Both the position numbers and the translations under genes were made by a program. The notes under the pieces were generated by a model. The model was given only the letters and a program-made list of their open reading frames with translations. It was not told the DNA's origin and searched no databases. DNA of 64,000 nucleotides from Nannobrachium achirus. Lineage: Eukaryota > Chordata > Actinopteri > Myctophiformes > Myctophidae. Shown one piece after another: positions 30,631 to 43,595 of the stretch (positions are counted from its first letter, which is position 1; each line of letters opens with the position of its first letter). The stretch is from NCBI GenBank assembly GCA_963921795.1, contig OY997645.1, positions 32,941,382 to 33,005,381 on the forward strand, in the 5' to 3' direction.

Positions 30631-31508
30631 GCAGCTAATCTCTGGCACCGTTGGCTTGATCGCAGCGTAACTGTACACACACTCTCTCTGGATGCCAGAG
30701 CAGAACCTCTGCCCCAAATGTTTCACATGGGCCGGTTATAGCGACAGCACCAGGTGGCTGTTTTTTGCAAAAAATCGACAGTACTCCTACAGATTTTGAG
30801 CGGTGCCTCAGCCTCGTGTGAGTAGCAACAGCTGCAATACCACTGGGTGACTAAGTGGGGCTGTTGAGCAGCCTTAAGTTGACCTTAATGGACAACAGAA
30901 GAATTCATATAGTGTAACACTGCTTAATCGTTTCATAATGATTAAAGGTAATTACATTTCCGGGATCTACGGGCATGGCAGCGTGGTACAGCGGGAAATC
31001 TCCGGTTTCGACAGGGATAGCAGGAAATGAGTTAAAGGCACCGCTCACTTCACACTGGGTGTGATTTTATATTACTCCTACAAGTGTACATAAACAACAA
31101 TCTATCCCCAGTAGTGTGGGTAAAATGAGTGGTGTCTAATGTATAGTCTAGTCTACTGCCTGAATGGATGTTATACAAATGTACAGAATGATCTACTGTC
31201 TGAATGGATGTCATGTTGTGTTGACTCTGGCAGGCTATTGTGAATGCTTCTCTCCATCAGGCTTTGTGGGATTTGTAAAGCTGTCTGACAGAAAGAGGAC
31301 AGAGCTGCATCCAGTCCAGCTCTTCCCGGAAAGGTTTGATGGATGCTTTTAAAAAAAGGCAAATGAAGGACGCAGGGAGAGTCAGTGGAGTGTAAATCCT
31401 GAGGAGAAATCCATGGACATGGAAGGCCTATGCAGCTTTATCTGGATACAAGCCATGTTTCTTTATTAAATGTTTTATATAATATGCCATATTCCTGCAT
31501 TAACATTA

Positions 31509-31540
31509 CACACACACACACGCACTCGCGCGCACTCACG

Positions 31541-31610
<70 letters not shown>
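31509..31610. repeat. (CA)n microsatellite with CG-rich head
   Basis: CACACACACGCACTCGCGCG then about 30 CA units. Confidence 0.95.
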
Positions 31611-31611
<1 letters not shown>

Positions 31612-31771
31612 CACCTTCCTCATTCAGTCACTACAGTGACACTGAAGATGTTAAAAGTACTGTACTTGTGTGAGCACCACAGGAAGGTGAATTCTCATGA
31701 CATCCAGAAATAGCTGCCTTTGACAGTCTTTTGTGACAGTGGAAAGAAACGTTGACTTCACCTCACATCTC

Positions 31772-31831
31772 CCCTGAGAGAGTAGCAAGGTGACGTTCAG
31801 ACCCTGAGAGAGTAGCAAGGTGACGTTCAGA
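31772..31831. repeat. perfect 30-bp tandem duplication
   Basis: The unit beginning CCCTGAGAGAGTAGCAAGGT occurs twice back to back with no difference (31772-31801, 31802-31831). Confidence 0.95.
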
Positions 31832-32640
31832 CCAAGTCAAGTAATCTCCTTCATCCCAGGAAGCTTACAGCTCATTTCTCACTTTCTGGTTCAGACTGGA
31901 ATGCTTTTTCAAAGTCTTCACACTACATCTGATTCCTGACATTGCTGACCTCACATATTTTGAATTAGCTGGATCTTCCTGATGGTTGATCTTTGCCTAA
32001 CACCAAGACACATGTGGGATTTAGAGTGAGCTGTTAATCTCCTGGCTGGATAATGAGACGGTTGAGGAAATAACGCTTGTCTAATAAGGTTGGATGGCAA
32101 ACGCAGACAGCTCCCCTAAGAATCTTTTCCATAATATTGTTGAATCAGCTTTTTCAGACAGTCTTCTCTTCGTGGCATATCATGGCAGAAAGTCAAGGGT
32201 TTAACAGTAGCAAAACGAACTATGTATTTGCACCTTCAAACATATTTTGTGTTAGTGTTCATTAAGCCAGCAAATTGTGTTGGTAATTTATGAGTTGCGC
32301 TAGTTTGTACCTTTAAATTGAGAGAGAGAGGAGATGGTGAGAAGAATAGAAGGGAATCTGAAATATTCTTGGCAGATCTCTGGCCTGTAGTTTGCTCATT
32401 ATTTTTCTAATAGCCAGAGGGAAGTCAATTGGATTTAATCCTGGATCCCATCATCCTGTGCTCTTTCTGGTGATTGGTCATGAATTCAGATATTTACGAT
32501 TGGATTTACATACTGATTTTGTGGTTGCCTGGTTGGTAAAATAACTATCCTATTCCCAAATAGTCTACTGCCAAATTCACTCAATTTCCTGTGATTTGTG
32601 ACACTATGCTCCCCAAATAATTGCACATTATAGCTAGTCG
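31832..32640. other. intronic stretch, nothing recognised
   Basis: No exon, transposon terminus or RNA gene seen. Confidence 0.4.
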
Positions 32641-32984
<344 letters not shown>

Positions 32985-32999
32985 GCAATACAGTATGTT

Positions 33000-34479
33000 C
33001 AAATGGAGTCTAGTGTTTCCAGAAGAAATCTACAGCTATGTTTTCAATTTCATTCATGTCTTATTCCCAAACTACTTTGCCCTTTATCACTATTTTGAAA
33101 AACAAATTGCAAAAAGGAGGGATAAGGGGTAAGGCATGGACGAAAATGGAACCCTACTAGTCTTGTTTGCTCACTGCAGCTGCAGGTTATTTTTTCTTAG
33201 GAATTATTTTCTTCAAAGGAGAGTGAAGAAGTTCTTTTGACCACATTGTTGAGAAGTGACATGGAATTTGCAGAATGCACAGCAGCAGGCCAGATGATCC
33301 ACTGACGCTCGCCCATATGGAGGTTTTGGTAACGTTGGTTTAATAGAGAGCAAATGAGAGGGAAGATTCTTGGCAGACGGGCAGATACCAACCATCGCAG
33401 GATGAAAGCGTAACATGGCTGATTAATTATCTGAGTGTGGGGGGAAATCCGTTGAAACTAAGCAGAATATGACGTTGACACTGAGATCAGTGAGTGTATC
33501 TAAGCAGAAGTCGTGCTGTGAGCCTGGCATGTCATCAATGGTTTTAGAGGCTATGTTGTAATAACGGCTGCATTTGATTCCACAGCCATCATATTCCATT
33601 AAGAAATCTATTAGTGTATTTGTTATTTCAAATAAGAATGGCCACATGCATCTTTTTTGGTTGACATTCTCACATGAAGCCAGCGTTTACTTTTTGTCAA
33701 GATTAAGAATGGACACGCAAATCATCAGACGCTGGTGGCGGTGGACCCCCTGCAGCGCCATGCTGTGGGTTAGCTATGCCTCTGTGTTGGGGGCTAATCG
33801 CTGTTTTGATTCGTCTTTTTCACCCAATCTGTTTGGACTGAGGGAACCGATCCCACGGACGTGTTGAATGAAAGGGTTTATCAGCTTAAGCCTGTTGTAA
33901 GGAGCACCAGAGGTCTCATCTTTTCACTGAGGAACGAGAGCGGCCCTCGGACACAAGTGTCCAGGCAATTAGAGACGCTGGGGCCTCAAAGAGAGATTAC
34001 TGGCATAGAGAGTTGCGCAGAGACTCTTTATTCTCCGGCACATTGTTAACATAGGATCAGTATTAAGCCACATGATGATTGGCTCTGTTCTAAGAGGGTA
34101 ATGGAGGACGAGATAACCCAGTGCGGACAGGGGGCTCCGATTTGCGAGGATTCACTACTAGATGTAATTCAAATTATGCATTAACTTCTAATTTATTTAT
34201 TGTTATTATTATTTGACCACTTGTAATTACCTTGGGGCTTAAAGGCATAGTACAGTGTGTAACGTTGCCCTGTGTTTTACTGTTTACATAACAAAACAAT
34301 AAATTAATTATTTCCCTCTATACCAGCAGTTATCAGCCACTGCAGTAGTGTGGTGGTGTTCACCTGCAGAAACACACTGCTCTCTCACTGTATTTTGATG
34401 TTTTCACTGTTGTTTTGGTAGATGTGTACATTTTGGGCAACCAAAACAAACATACAGCGAGAGGGCAATCTGTTTTTAA
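33000..34479. other. intronic stretch, nothing recognised
   Basis: Open frames around 33573-34049 have no recognisable domains. No transposon termini seen. Confidence 0.4.
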
Positions 34480-34805
34480 TTAATACATTTTTTGCCCCTT
34501 TTTCCCCCTTCCTTATGCCAATTGATTCCTCCTGCACACACATGTCTGTGATGTCATTGCTGTCATATCCTACTGACTCATCCTGAACAGTGAGGACGTA
34601 GAGCCTTCGTCCTGCTCCTCCCGCCCAAAACTCCCCGCTGACAGGTGCCGCCCCAGCCCCTAGGAGTGATATCTGCCCGTGACAGATATCACCCTTCCTG
34701 CCCGGCTTTCCACCCCCAACACGGGCCAATTGTGTTTGCATAGACACCTCACAATTTAAAGCAAGATGCACCACAGTGGATTCGAGCGATGTGTTTCTGC
34801 TACAC
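34480..34805 (-). mobile_element. SINE-like repeat family B, copy S2
   Basis: The minus strand carries GCTCGAATCCACTGTGGTGC (B-box region), then AATTGGCCCGTGTTGGG and GGCGGCACCTGTCAGCGGG, and ends in GGGGGAAAAAGGGGCAAAAA. Most complete uninterrupted body of this family here. Confidence 0.72.
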
Positions 34806-34894
34806 TACTCCAGTGGAATATGACTGCTGTTGTAGAAGGAAATGATGGATAAAAATGTAGGCCTATCTATTGTTTTGTTATGTAACCACAGGGC

Positions 34895-35132
34895 AAAGTT
34901 ATGCCTTTGAACACATGACTCCTAGTGTCCTTATTCTAGGCATGTCATAATAGGCAAACCTTCTGTGAACGTAGAAGATCTACAAGCTCACAACAGTCTG
35001 TGACGAATTGTGAGCTACTTTCGGTGAAGAGATTTTCCGTGGACCATAGGGAGCCAACCAAGTATGAACTCATGGCGGACCCTTGTCAACAAAGTACAGT
35101 ATATGCAGTAGGGTTCAAGAGGTTGAAATGCA
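34895..35132. mobile_element. TTAA-family MITE (CCACTTGAACC type), decayed, with hairpin H14
   Basis: CCTAGTGTCC, CATGTCATAATAGGC and the right-end AGGGTTCAAGAGGTTGAAA mark the family. The centre at 34972-35020 has AGATCTACAAGCTCACAAC and the partial return arm TTGTGAGCT. Confidence 0.7.
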
Positions 35133-35154
35133 TCTCTCAAACATGCAAAATGTA

Positions 35155-35462
35155 GATGCCAATCTTAGCCATCAGACAGATCCATCTTTATCACATGACT
35201 ATAGATACAGTATAATGTGTACAGATTTGTGTGATGTTTGGACAAAATCTGTAGGAGTAATAGCCAGAAAATGTGTTTTGCAAAACAACAGACTGCTAGT
35301 GGCGCTATAAAAGGACAATGTGAAAATGATGGGCAACTGGTTCTACTGGCGTCCATGGAGCGTGCCTGCACAGTTTCACGCCGATTGGTCCAGCGGTGCC
35401 GGAGATTAGCTGTTAACAGATGGACGGAGGAACACATGGACGGAAACATGGGGCAAACATAG
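35155..35462. repeat. dispersed repeat shared with 9070-9535
   Basis: Shares ordered blocks with 9070-9535 and ends with TGGACGGAGGAACACATGGA. Superfamily not recognised. Confidence 0.6.
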
Positions 35463-35924
35463 TGTCGGCCTGACAGAGACAACATTATGAAACCAGTACC
35501 ACTGCTTAATACCAAAGAATTATTAGTATTACAGAACAGGATTGACCTTTACCTACAATGCCTGCTTTATTTGGAGGGACTGAAGTAGTGAGTAATTTGT
35601 GTTGATGTGACTTGTAGTCTGCGAGGTGTTAAATTAAGTCAGGAGACTCTGGGAGGACAGAGCGAATACTTAACCTCCCCTCGGCTTCATAGCTTGCCAG
35701 TATATCTCTCGCCACCTGCTCATATAACACCCCTGCTGGTTCTGGAACCAGCAGGTGTTCTCTTTAATTCCAAGTTCAGCTCTTCAGTAACGAGTCACTC
35801 TGTTTTTTTAGTGTAGCATGAAGGCGAGTAAAATCTTACTATCACTCATGCAGCTCCCTCAACAGCTCACTGGGTGTATGCATGCACACAATCCCCCACA
35901 GAGAGTAGACAAGCTACAGTATAC

Positions 35925-36245
35925 AGTAAAATCCTCACTGTTAATTTATCCATTTGTAATGTGAGGGTGTACAAATGTAACCACATGGACCCTTAAGCCT
36001 CGAACAGAGTCGGGTCCGCGTTGGAAGGCTATCCACCGCGGTGTATTCCGGTGTAGTCTTTTTGAGTCATAAAACTACTGTACAACGTTAACGCTCAAAA
36101 AGACTACACCGCACTACACCACGGTGGATAGCCTTCCACCACGGACCCGACTGTTCGAGGCTTTACATATCCATGTGGTTACAGATTTGTCCACTCTGAG
36201 TCTCAGTTCTATTAACACTGAGGATTGTACAGTGTGTGTGATGAA
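35925..36245. mobile_element. MITE with CAGTAAAATCCTCACTG ends, hosting another MITE in its centre
   Basis: The left half CAGTAAAATCCTCACTGTTA to ACAAATGTAACCACATGGA and the right half TCCATGTGGTTACAGATTTG to AACACTGAGGATTGTACAG are inverted repeats. The Harbinger-like element 35996-36162 occupies the centre. A related element spans 63030-63445. Confidence 0.78.
35996..36162. mobile_element. PIF/Harbinger-type MITE, 167 bp
   Basis: Long inverted ends AGCCTCGAACAGAGTCGGGT CC.. / ..GGACCCGACTGTTCGAGGCT extend about 65 bp inward (GGAAGGCTATCCACC in both arms). TTA flanks both sides (35993-35995, 36163-36165), the TWA target typical of Harbinger elements. Confidence 0.88.
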
Positions 36246-36392
36246 CTGTATCACAATTCAGAATGGAGGCCAAATGTGGACGGAGATGGAGGTTTCATGT
36301 CCGGAATGTTAATGCTTTTGTCAAGACCTTCTCCCCTTCGCTCCATTTTGATCTCTCATATGTAATTATGGTGCACATCATGAACCAGAATA

Positions 36393-36590
36393 TTTAAAAC
36401 CACTTTAACCAAATACTTTGTTGACCGCTGTCCCACAGGGGTTCGTACTAGGATGCTTCCCTGTATACCAAATCTCGTAACCAAAAATAGCCAATTTACA
36501 AGCTCACAACGTGTCGCGTGAGCTCTTTTCGCCAAATATTCGCCTATTATGACATGCCCAGAACAGAGACACTATGATTTAGGTGGTTAA
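36393..36590. mobile_element. TTAA-family MITE (CCACTTGAACC type) with degenerate hairpin H15
   Basis: TTAA at both borders. The right end reads CATGCCCAGAACAGAGACAC then AGGTGGTTAA. The centre AAAAATAGCCAATTTACAAG CTCACAACG returns only as GCGTGAGCTC. Confidence 0.75.
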
Positions 36591-36599
36591 TAACTGAAA

Positions 36600-37863
<1,264 letters not shown>

Positions 37864-38095
37864 AATACACCTACAAACAGTCATTGGTCTTACAGGCGTG
37901 GCTTGCTGGTTGGTCTCTGCTCTTATGGTGACTCAGAGGTATTTGAGTAGGTAAAGCTTTCAACTCGGCTATGTTTTGCTTTCCATCCTTCCATTGTAGG
38001 CGTTCCGTTTGTGCTCTTTCCCTTCCTGTGTAGCTTCCTCTCCGGAGTGATGCACGTGACTTCATTTGACCTTGAAAGACAAATCTGCTGTCCAC

Positions 38096-38266
38096 TTAAA
38101 CCCTATTATATACTTGGCGGCGTCACACAAAAATGGTGAGAAGAGCTGATCTACAAGCTTGCAATGTGAGTCGTTTTGAGCTTGTAGTTGTAGATCGCTT
38201 CTCGGGGGGAGAAAATATATATATAATGGCATCCCAAAGTGGGTACATCAGGATGGAAGTGGTTAA
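38096..38266. mobile_element. TTAA-family MITE with hairpin H16
   Basis: TTAA at 38096-38099 and 38263-38266, about 163 bp between. The hairpin (38137-38203) has GAGAAGAGCTGATCTACAAG CTTGCAA returning as TGAGCTTGTAG, an extra TTG, then TAGATCGCTTCTC. Its outer flanks GAGAAG / CTTCTC are unique to this copy and still pair. Confidence 0.82.
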
Positions 38267-38769
38267 TTAGGCTGCCTTTTTAGCCTGGGTGATCCCAGTT
38301 CACGGGGACGCCTCTGGGACTTCAGAATCAAGCCAGCTACAGTCAGAGGCAATCATGTACCCTTCCTTTCTTCTTAACTGAAAGACTGATGAAAAGCGGC
38401 AAGGAAATGGAGCTTATACTCAGTGATGCGTACCACCTTTGATCTCCAAATTGCAGCTATTACATGTCATAATATGACATGTAAATTCCTATCCCTCAGA
38501 ATACCATATGATTTTCATCCGTCTTTACGCATATCTTGTACAACGTTTAGGCTACGGTTCATAATACTACTAATTGCAGCTCTTGCTTTGTGAGAACAGT
38601 TATCATACTGTAGATAGCATTTATCATAGACATGGTATGCATTTATCCTCAATGCTGGAAAAGTTTTAGCGGGTTAAATTTTGGTGGCGAGGCTGTTGTC
38701 AGAGGTAAACACTGCCTTTGTTTAAGTTGGCATGATTTTAACACATGGACAAAGTTATAGCACGATTTA

Positions 38770-38795
38770 TACTTGTAGATCTGCTATTTTCCGTG
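38770..38795 (-). repeat. hairpin module, right arm only (H17)
   Basis: ACTTGTAGATCTGCTATTTT with no left arm; surrounding element not resolved. Confidence 0.7.
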
Positions 38796-39134
38796 GGTGT
38801 ACGACGGAGTGTGAATTATTCTGCCTCGACCATTGCAAGAGTTTGTGCTCAAACTTGTGTCCTGCTTCTGTTCTGTGTTTGTCCTTGGTAAACTGTCGAC
38901 AGCTGTAGTTGGATCATGCCAGCGTGAGGGTTGAAATAATTGCTGCAGTATGCAAGCTTAGTCGCTGTAGTACAATAGCAGCTGTTTCAGCTGGCCGTTG
39001 AAAGTATTTCAAAAGACATAATGCTGGTCTAAGTAGTTCTTTATCATAAAGGTCAACGCTGTAACTGGCTAATAGGGATCAGCCGGACTGTGCTATCATT
39101 TTGAAGAAGGAAAAAAAATGACCGAAAAGGATGA

Positions 39135-39290
39135 TTAACCCATTTAGACCGGGTACACATTATATGCTTTAACTACTAAAAAATAGCAGATATACAAGCT
39201 CACAGCGCGGCACTCGGTGCCAAAGTCTGAGCTTGTATCAGCTGTTTCAATAGCTAAAGTATAAACTAATCCCAGGCCTAAATGGTTTAA
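39135..39290. mobile_element. TTAA-flanked palindromic MITE (CCCATTTAGRCC family), single-hairpin copy
   Basis: TTAA at 39135-39138 and 39287-39290. Ends CCCATTTAGACCGGG / CCCAGGCCTAAATGG. The 148-bp body is one long imperfect palindrome centred on hairpin H18 (39176-39251) with centre GGCACTCGGTGCC. It resembles the halves of the double-hairpin element at 3686-4297. Confidence 0.86.
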
Positions 39291-39586
39291 CCTCTTATAC
39301 TTTGTCGTATGACAAATAGCAAAGATATCTGATCTACAAGCTCACATCTCATTGTGAGTTTGTAGATCTAGCTTTTTTATTTTTTATTTTTATTTTTATT
39401 TTATGCCAATCTATTCCTCACCTCACATTGTTGTGTTGCCACTGTACCTACTGGCTAGGAGTGCCCACCAGCAGGACATAGCATCTCTGTCCTACCAGTC
39501 CTGTTGAACGTTCCCTGCTGCCAGTGCCGCCCCTGCCTTTTTGAATTTTTGTAAATCTTCACCAAAATAGGGACACCAGTTGTTAA
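39287..39586. mobile_element. abutting second TTAA MITE, carrying hairpin H19 and a SINE fragment
   Basis: It begins at the TTAA that ends the previous MITE and finishes at TTAA 39583-39586 after AGGGACACCAGTTG. Hairpin 39329-39372: TGATCTACAAGCTCACATCT / ATTGTGAGTTTGTAGATC. SINE-like family B sequence (39375-39530, ATTCCTCACCTCACATT, ACTGGCTAGGAGTGCCCACC) interrupts it. Confidence 0.7.
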
Positions 39587-39624
39587 TTGTCATAGATCAA
39601 GGGTAAGACTAGGTACATGTAGAC

Positions 39625-39711
39625 TAGCCTCGTAAACCAGTCTCTCTTCCTGCCTTCATTCGAATGCGAGTATTCGAACTGAAGATGGGAGGAGTCAGTT
39701 TACTAGGCTAC
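39625..39711. mobile_element. short palindromic MITE (TAGCCTxGTAAAC family), copy 2
   Basis: CTAGCCTCGTAAACCAGTCT inverted as GGAGTCAGTTTACTAGGCTA; inner arms ATTCGAATGCGAGTATTCGAA. Sister of 20327-20391. Confidence 0.75.
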
Positions 39712-39986
39712 ATGTAGACAGCACAGTTTATTTATTATCAACATGAGTGATAGTGTACCACACACATAATTTATAAATTAGTAATAATAATTATATAAGT
39801 AAAGGTATTTTTTTACCCCCTTTTCTCCCCAATTTAGTCATTATTCCAATGAATTCCTCCCCACACACTGCTCTTGTATCCTACTGAGTCACCTGCCAGT
39901 GAGGAGCCCCCACCGGGAGGAAGTAGGGCCTTCGTCCAACTCCTCCCGCACAACACTCCAATGCTGACAGGTGACTTTACCACTGC

Positions 39987-40335
39987 TAGGGCTGTCACGA
40001 TATGACATTTTACATGACGATTAATTGTCACTCTAATAATTGGTGATTAACGATTTAATTTGCATATGGTAGATATGACACATAACCTAAATATACAAAT
40101 ACATTACTGACATATTTGACAACTTACTACTTAAAAAATAACATTGATAGTGGAAATAGCCGATCTACAAGCTCACAACGACGCGTTGTGAGCTTGTAGA
40201 TCTGCTTGTAGATCTGCTATTTCCACTATTTCTGAAATTTTTCAACATTCACGATTATGACGATTATGACAAAATAATTGCGATAATGTCAAATAATCAC
40301 GATTAGACGATTATGTAATAATTGTGACAGCCCTA
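39987..40335. mobile_element. hAT-type MITE, TAGGGCTGTCAC family, copy 4 with full hairpin
   Basis: 349 bp, ends TAGGGCTGTCAC / GTGACAGCCCTA, perfect 8-bp duplications ACCACTGC at 39979-39986 and 40336-40343. It has the complete two-arm palindrome (40147-40229), unlike copies 1 and 3. Confidence 0.96.
40147..40229. repeat. hairpin module, complete, with 12-bp duplication in one arm (H20)
   Basis: ATAGTGGAAATAGCCGATCT ACAAGCTCACAACG, three-base loop, then the return arm CGTTGTGAGCTTGTAGATCT GC in which TTGTAGATCTGC is duplicated in tandem before TATTTCCACTAT. Confidence 0.95.
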
Positions 40336-40369
40336 ACCACTGCACCACCCGAGCCCCTCACACAGGCCT

Positions 40370-41020
40370 TCTTTGAATGATTCTATCCCCACACCAGTTT
40401 CCCCATCCTCCCAACACAAATGAGAGCAGGAAAAGTCAAATGAGTCAAGTTTCCTTCCTTTCCTGTGTCCGTCGCTCTCTCCCTGGCTCCGTCACACTCC
40501 CCCTATAAACATATTTCATGTTTTGTCTTTTCTCCCTCTCAGTCTGGAGCAGAAAGCCTGCCCCAACAGCAAAATGGTGCGTGTGTCAACATGGTCAATT
40601 GATTACGCACATCATTTATAATCAGTGTGTTTCGTTTTGACGGAAAGTTGAAATTATGATCACTACATCTACGTCTCAAGGTATATTGGATGATCATATC
40701 ACACAAGCTAGGGGAGGTTTGCCTCTCGACATCATCCACCCTGCCCAGTGATTTCCCAAATGAGCAACACTCCATCATTCCCGCCTACAAGAATCATGCT
40801 CTAAATTAGAGGCACTACAATATCCCTTTTGATATGGCCAAAATGAGATAGAAAGAGTCAATGAGGGGTCAGAAACACTACAGGTCACATGGTTCATGCC
40901 ACATGTGGTTCATCAACACGCATTATTCAGAGTTTGGAACTATATAGTAGTGTTAAGAACTATTGGTTGCCCAATGGCAAGCATTACTTCCTTATTCATC
41001 TTTGTGTAGTTATCTCTAAG
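40370..41020. other. intronic stretch, nothing recognised
   Basis: No exon or repeat terminus recognised. Confidence 0.4.
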
Positions 41021-41026
41021 CACACC

Positions 41027-41084
41027 AAAACAAATTCAAATGATGCATAGCCTGCAAAACAAATTCAAATGATGCATAGCCTGC
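41027..41084. repeat. perfect 29-bp tandem duplication
   Basis: The unit AAAACAAATTCAAATGATGC ATAGCCTGC occurs twice with no mismatch. Confidence 0.95.
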
Positions 41085-41158
41085 GAGCTAGCTCAGGCAG
41101 GTTTAGATCAGCTAACACAGGGATGCTGCTGACCTCAGTAAAAACCTCATGACAACGA

Positions 41159-41590
41159 TCCACTCACCCTAGACTCTTCCCCCTCCTGTCCCCCAAACTT
41201 TGGAATAAACTCCCTGTTGCACTTAGAACGGCAGACCCCCTATCTTCCGCCGTGGTCTGAAGACTCACCTCTTCAAGTTCAGACTCCACCTTGGCTTATA
41301 GCACTTACCGTAGGACTTGCCTAGTGCCTACCCTCAATGACCATACATGTAATTTAGATAGCATATATATTTTGTTTTAGTTTTTATAACGTTTTTTTTT
41401 ACTGAATAGACGCATGGTCTACCTACCTACGTTATTTCTTTGATTACTATTTCTATGCATTCGATGTATTCGTGTTGATGTATTGATGTATTATTACCTT
41501 GTATTGATGTTGATGACATATTGACCTTTGCTTATTCTAACTCGCTCTGGATTAAGAGCGTCTGCCAAATGCCTAAATTGTAAATTGTAC
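41159..41590 (+). mobile_element. L2-like LINE 3' end
   Basis: The plus strand encodes a reverse-transcriptase tail resembling LWNKLPVALRTADPLSSA. It is followed by a 3'UTR and the characteristic terminus GAGCGTCTGCCAAATGCCTA AATTGTAAATTG. The 5' part is missing. A 3'UTR fragment of the same family is at 10370-10550. Confidence 0.85.
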
Positions 41591-41619
41591 ACTAGAGATG
41601 TTTACAATGCATGTGCAGC

Positions 41620-41690
41620 ACTAGCCTAGAAGAAACAAATGAAATGGTTTCTGGAAGAGGGGCGGGTACGAGGCTAGTGCAGCACTACTG
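41620..41690. repeat. small palindrome GCAGCACTAGCCT / AGGCTAGTGCAGCA
   Basis: Inverted copies flank about 45 bp with inner GAAACAAATGAAA/GGTTTC. Possibly another TAGCCT-type MITE. Confidence 0.5.
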
Positions 41691-41699
41691 TATGTGCGT

Positions 41700-43580
41700 A
41701 ATGTACTTTATGTGACGTGTAAAGCAAATTTAAGCTCACCTCGTTCATTGTACTTTCTCATGATGTTAGTGCCACTGAATGTTGTATGTGCTTTGTTTGC
41801 TCCCAGCACCACAAGTAGGCTCTGTTTTCCCCCTGTGGGCATTTGTTATACTGCATATATATCTTCCTACTCTTAAATGGTTGTCTTCTAATGTGCTGAG
41901 CAGGGAGTAATGTATTGCAGAACCTGAACGCCAAGATCAAATATGTTAGCACTTATATTTGTATTTACATTTTATTAATCAAATGTTCTGAAGCTATTCA
42001 TGTTTTCAATCTATTTGTGAATTATCTGACTGAACTCTTTCTATCTCAATGGCTCTGGTCAAAATGAAGTACAATCAGTGCTCTGTTTCATTTACCCATG
42101 TTTTGTTTTCTCTACTACATTCGTAGACAATGAAGATAATTGAGGCAGCCTAATTTATACTCTGTAGAGAGAGAGATGCAACGCGTTGTTAGCTTGAAAA
42201 TTAGTCCTTGCCAGCAAGCGACACCGTTATGTGATGGAGAATATACAGTAAATGTAGCTTTACAGCAGTTAACACTCCAGCTAATGCTGTGTATTTATTG
42301 TCATGCAGACCTGTCCTGTAGTATCTCAGTGCTTCCTGTTATTCAGACCTGGATCTTGGCTGTGTTACAGGAGTGTTTGCCACTGCACACTTTCTCAGGC
42401 TTTAACAATGGAACCCTCGCTGTTGGCCTCCCATAATCCTCTTTCCAGCTCCCCTCTTCCCTTCCATCTCCCCAATAATTTCTCTCAATAGGCCAGCCTC
42501 TGCACTGCCTTTTGTCAACATCAACCAATAATAGCTACTGTAAATAAGGAAACTGGATTTCATGTTTGGCAATATTGCGAGGCTTGTAATTATACGTCAC
42601 TTACACAGCATAACGTTTAATTTGTTGGGAACACCTGTAATCGTATGTAACCATCAGATGGTGAATTGTAGTCTAGAAGCTCTTAAACATAACAGCTGCT
42701 TACATACCATGGGCCGGGCCATTTTTCACCCCTGTTACTGTATAAGAACAGTTGACGCAGGCGATCATGACTGAAGATACTTCCACTCACTCCTGGTTTG
42801 TTTTCCCACAGGCCTCCAGACTGTAAGTCAGATCTGTCGATGTGTGTCATACTGTAAACCCTCCTTTGATATCACACATGCTCAACATGGAATCCCTATA
42901 GAGGCCACAGGGGACCCAGGCATTGCCAAGAGGGCGAAAATAAATAAATAAAAACTCAATAGATTGAGCTCTTGTCTGTTGTTTCTCTTGTGCATGCTTG
43001 GTTTGTCATCTGATGTTGCATAGTTGTACTTTCAGTTCTAAATTAGTTTTTATGTGTATACAGTATACAGTATATACAATGCTGTTTGAACTAGATCGGT
43101 CCCAGATATACACATGTTCATACAGTATAGGGACAGGGCTGTCGGCTCTTGACAACCAGATCTCCATACATGACTATATGTGCATATCTGTTTTGTTTAT
43201 GGTTATGTCTGAGTCATAGTGACATGCCTATATATGGGCGCATCGGTTTTGTTTATGGCTATGTCTTGAGTCGAAGTGATGTGGCCGTGGTCCGCCCATC
43301 GGCTGGCCGGGACCGCCCTACCATTAGCCAATTTTAGTAAGCACAAATAGAAATAAAGCATACTCTGCAAGTATTGAGTACCATCAGTGGTGCAATGGTG
43401 ATTCAATGTTTTGGGGGTCGCGAACGTCGCTCAACACCTACTATACAGGTCTATTGATATGCATATAGGCTTGTTTCTTTGGTAAACAGTTGTCAAGGTG
43501 TGAACTTGGGGGGGTGCGAGACCCCGGCTCAGAAAAAATGTATGGACATGCAGTTTTGAGTTGTTGCAGTAGGTACTTCT
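41700..43580. other. intronic stretch; tandem 68-bp imperfect duplication at 43182-43284
   Basis: At 43182-43284 CATATCTGTTTTGTTTATGG ..GTCTGAGTC is followed by an imperfect second copy CGCATCGGTTTTGTTTATGG. Otherwise nothing recognised. Confidence 0.45.
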
Positions 43581-43595
43581 GGCTTAAAAACATCT
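43581..43595. repeat. LINE target-site duplication, 3' side
   Basis: GGCTTAAAAACATCT, identical to 51038-51052. The LINE A tail (T run on the plus strand) follows directly. Confidence 0.97.

Larger units (their letters stand above)
39805..40365 (-). mobile_element. SINE-like repeat family B, copy S4, interrupted by hAT MITE
   Basis: The minus-strand head GAGGGGCTCGGGTGGTGCAG TGG has an A-box-like TGGTGCAGTGG. The tail ends GGGGAGAAAAGGGGGTAAAA. The middle is shortened compared with S2. The hAT MITE 39987-40335 lies within it. Confidence 0.7.

Noticed and set aside
42172-42210. ATGCAACGCGTTGTTAGCTTGAAAATTAG as a decayed module arm
   Set aside because: Only about 12 bases match in order and no MITE context is visible.
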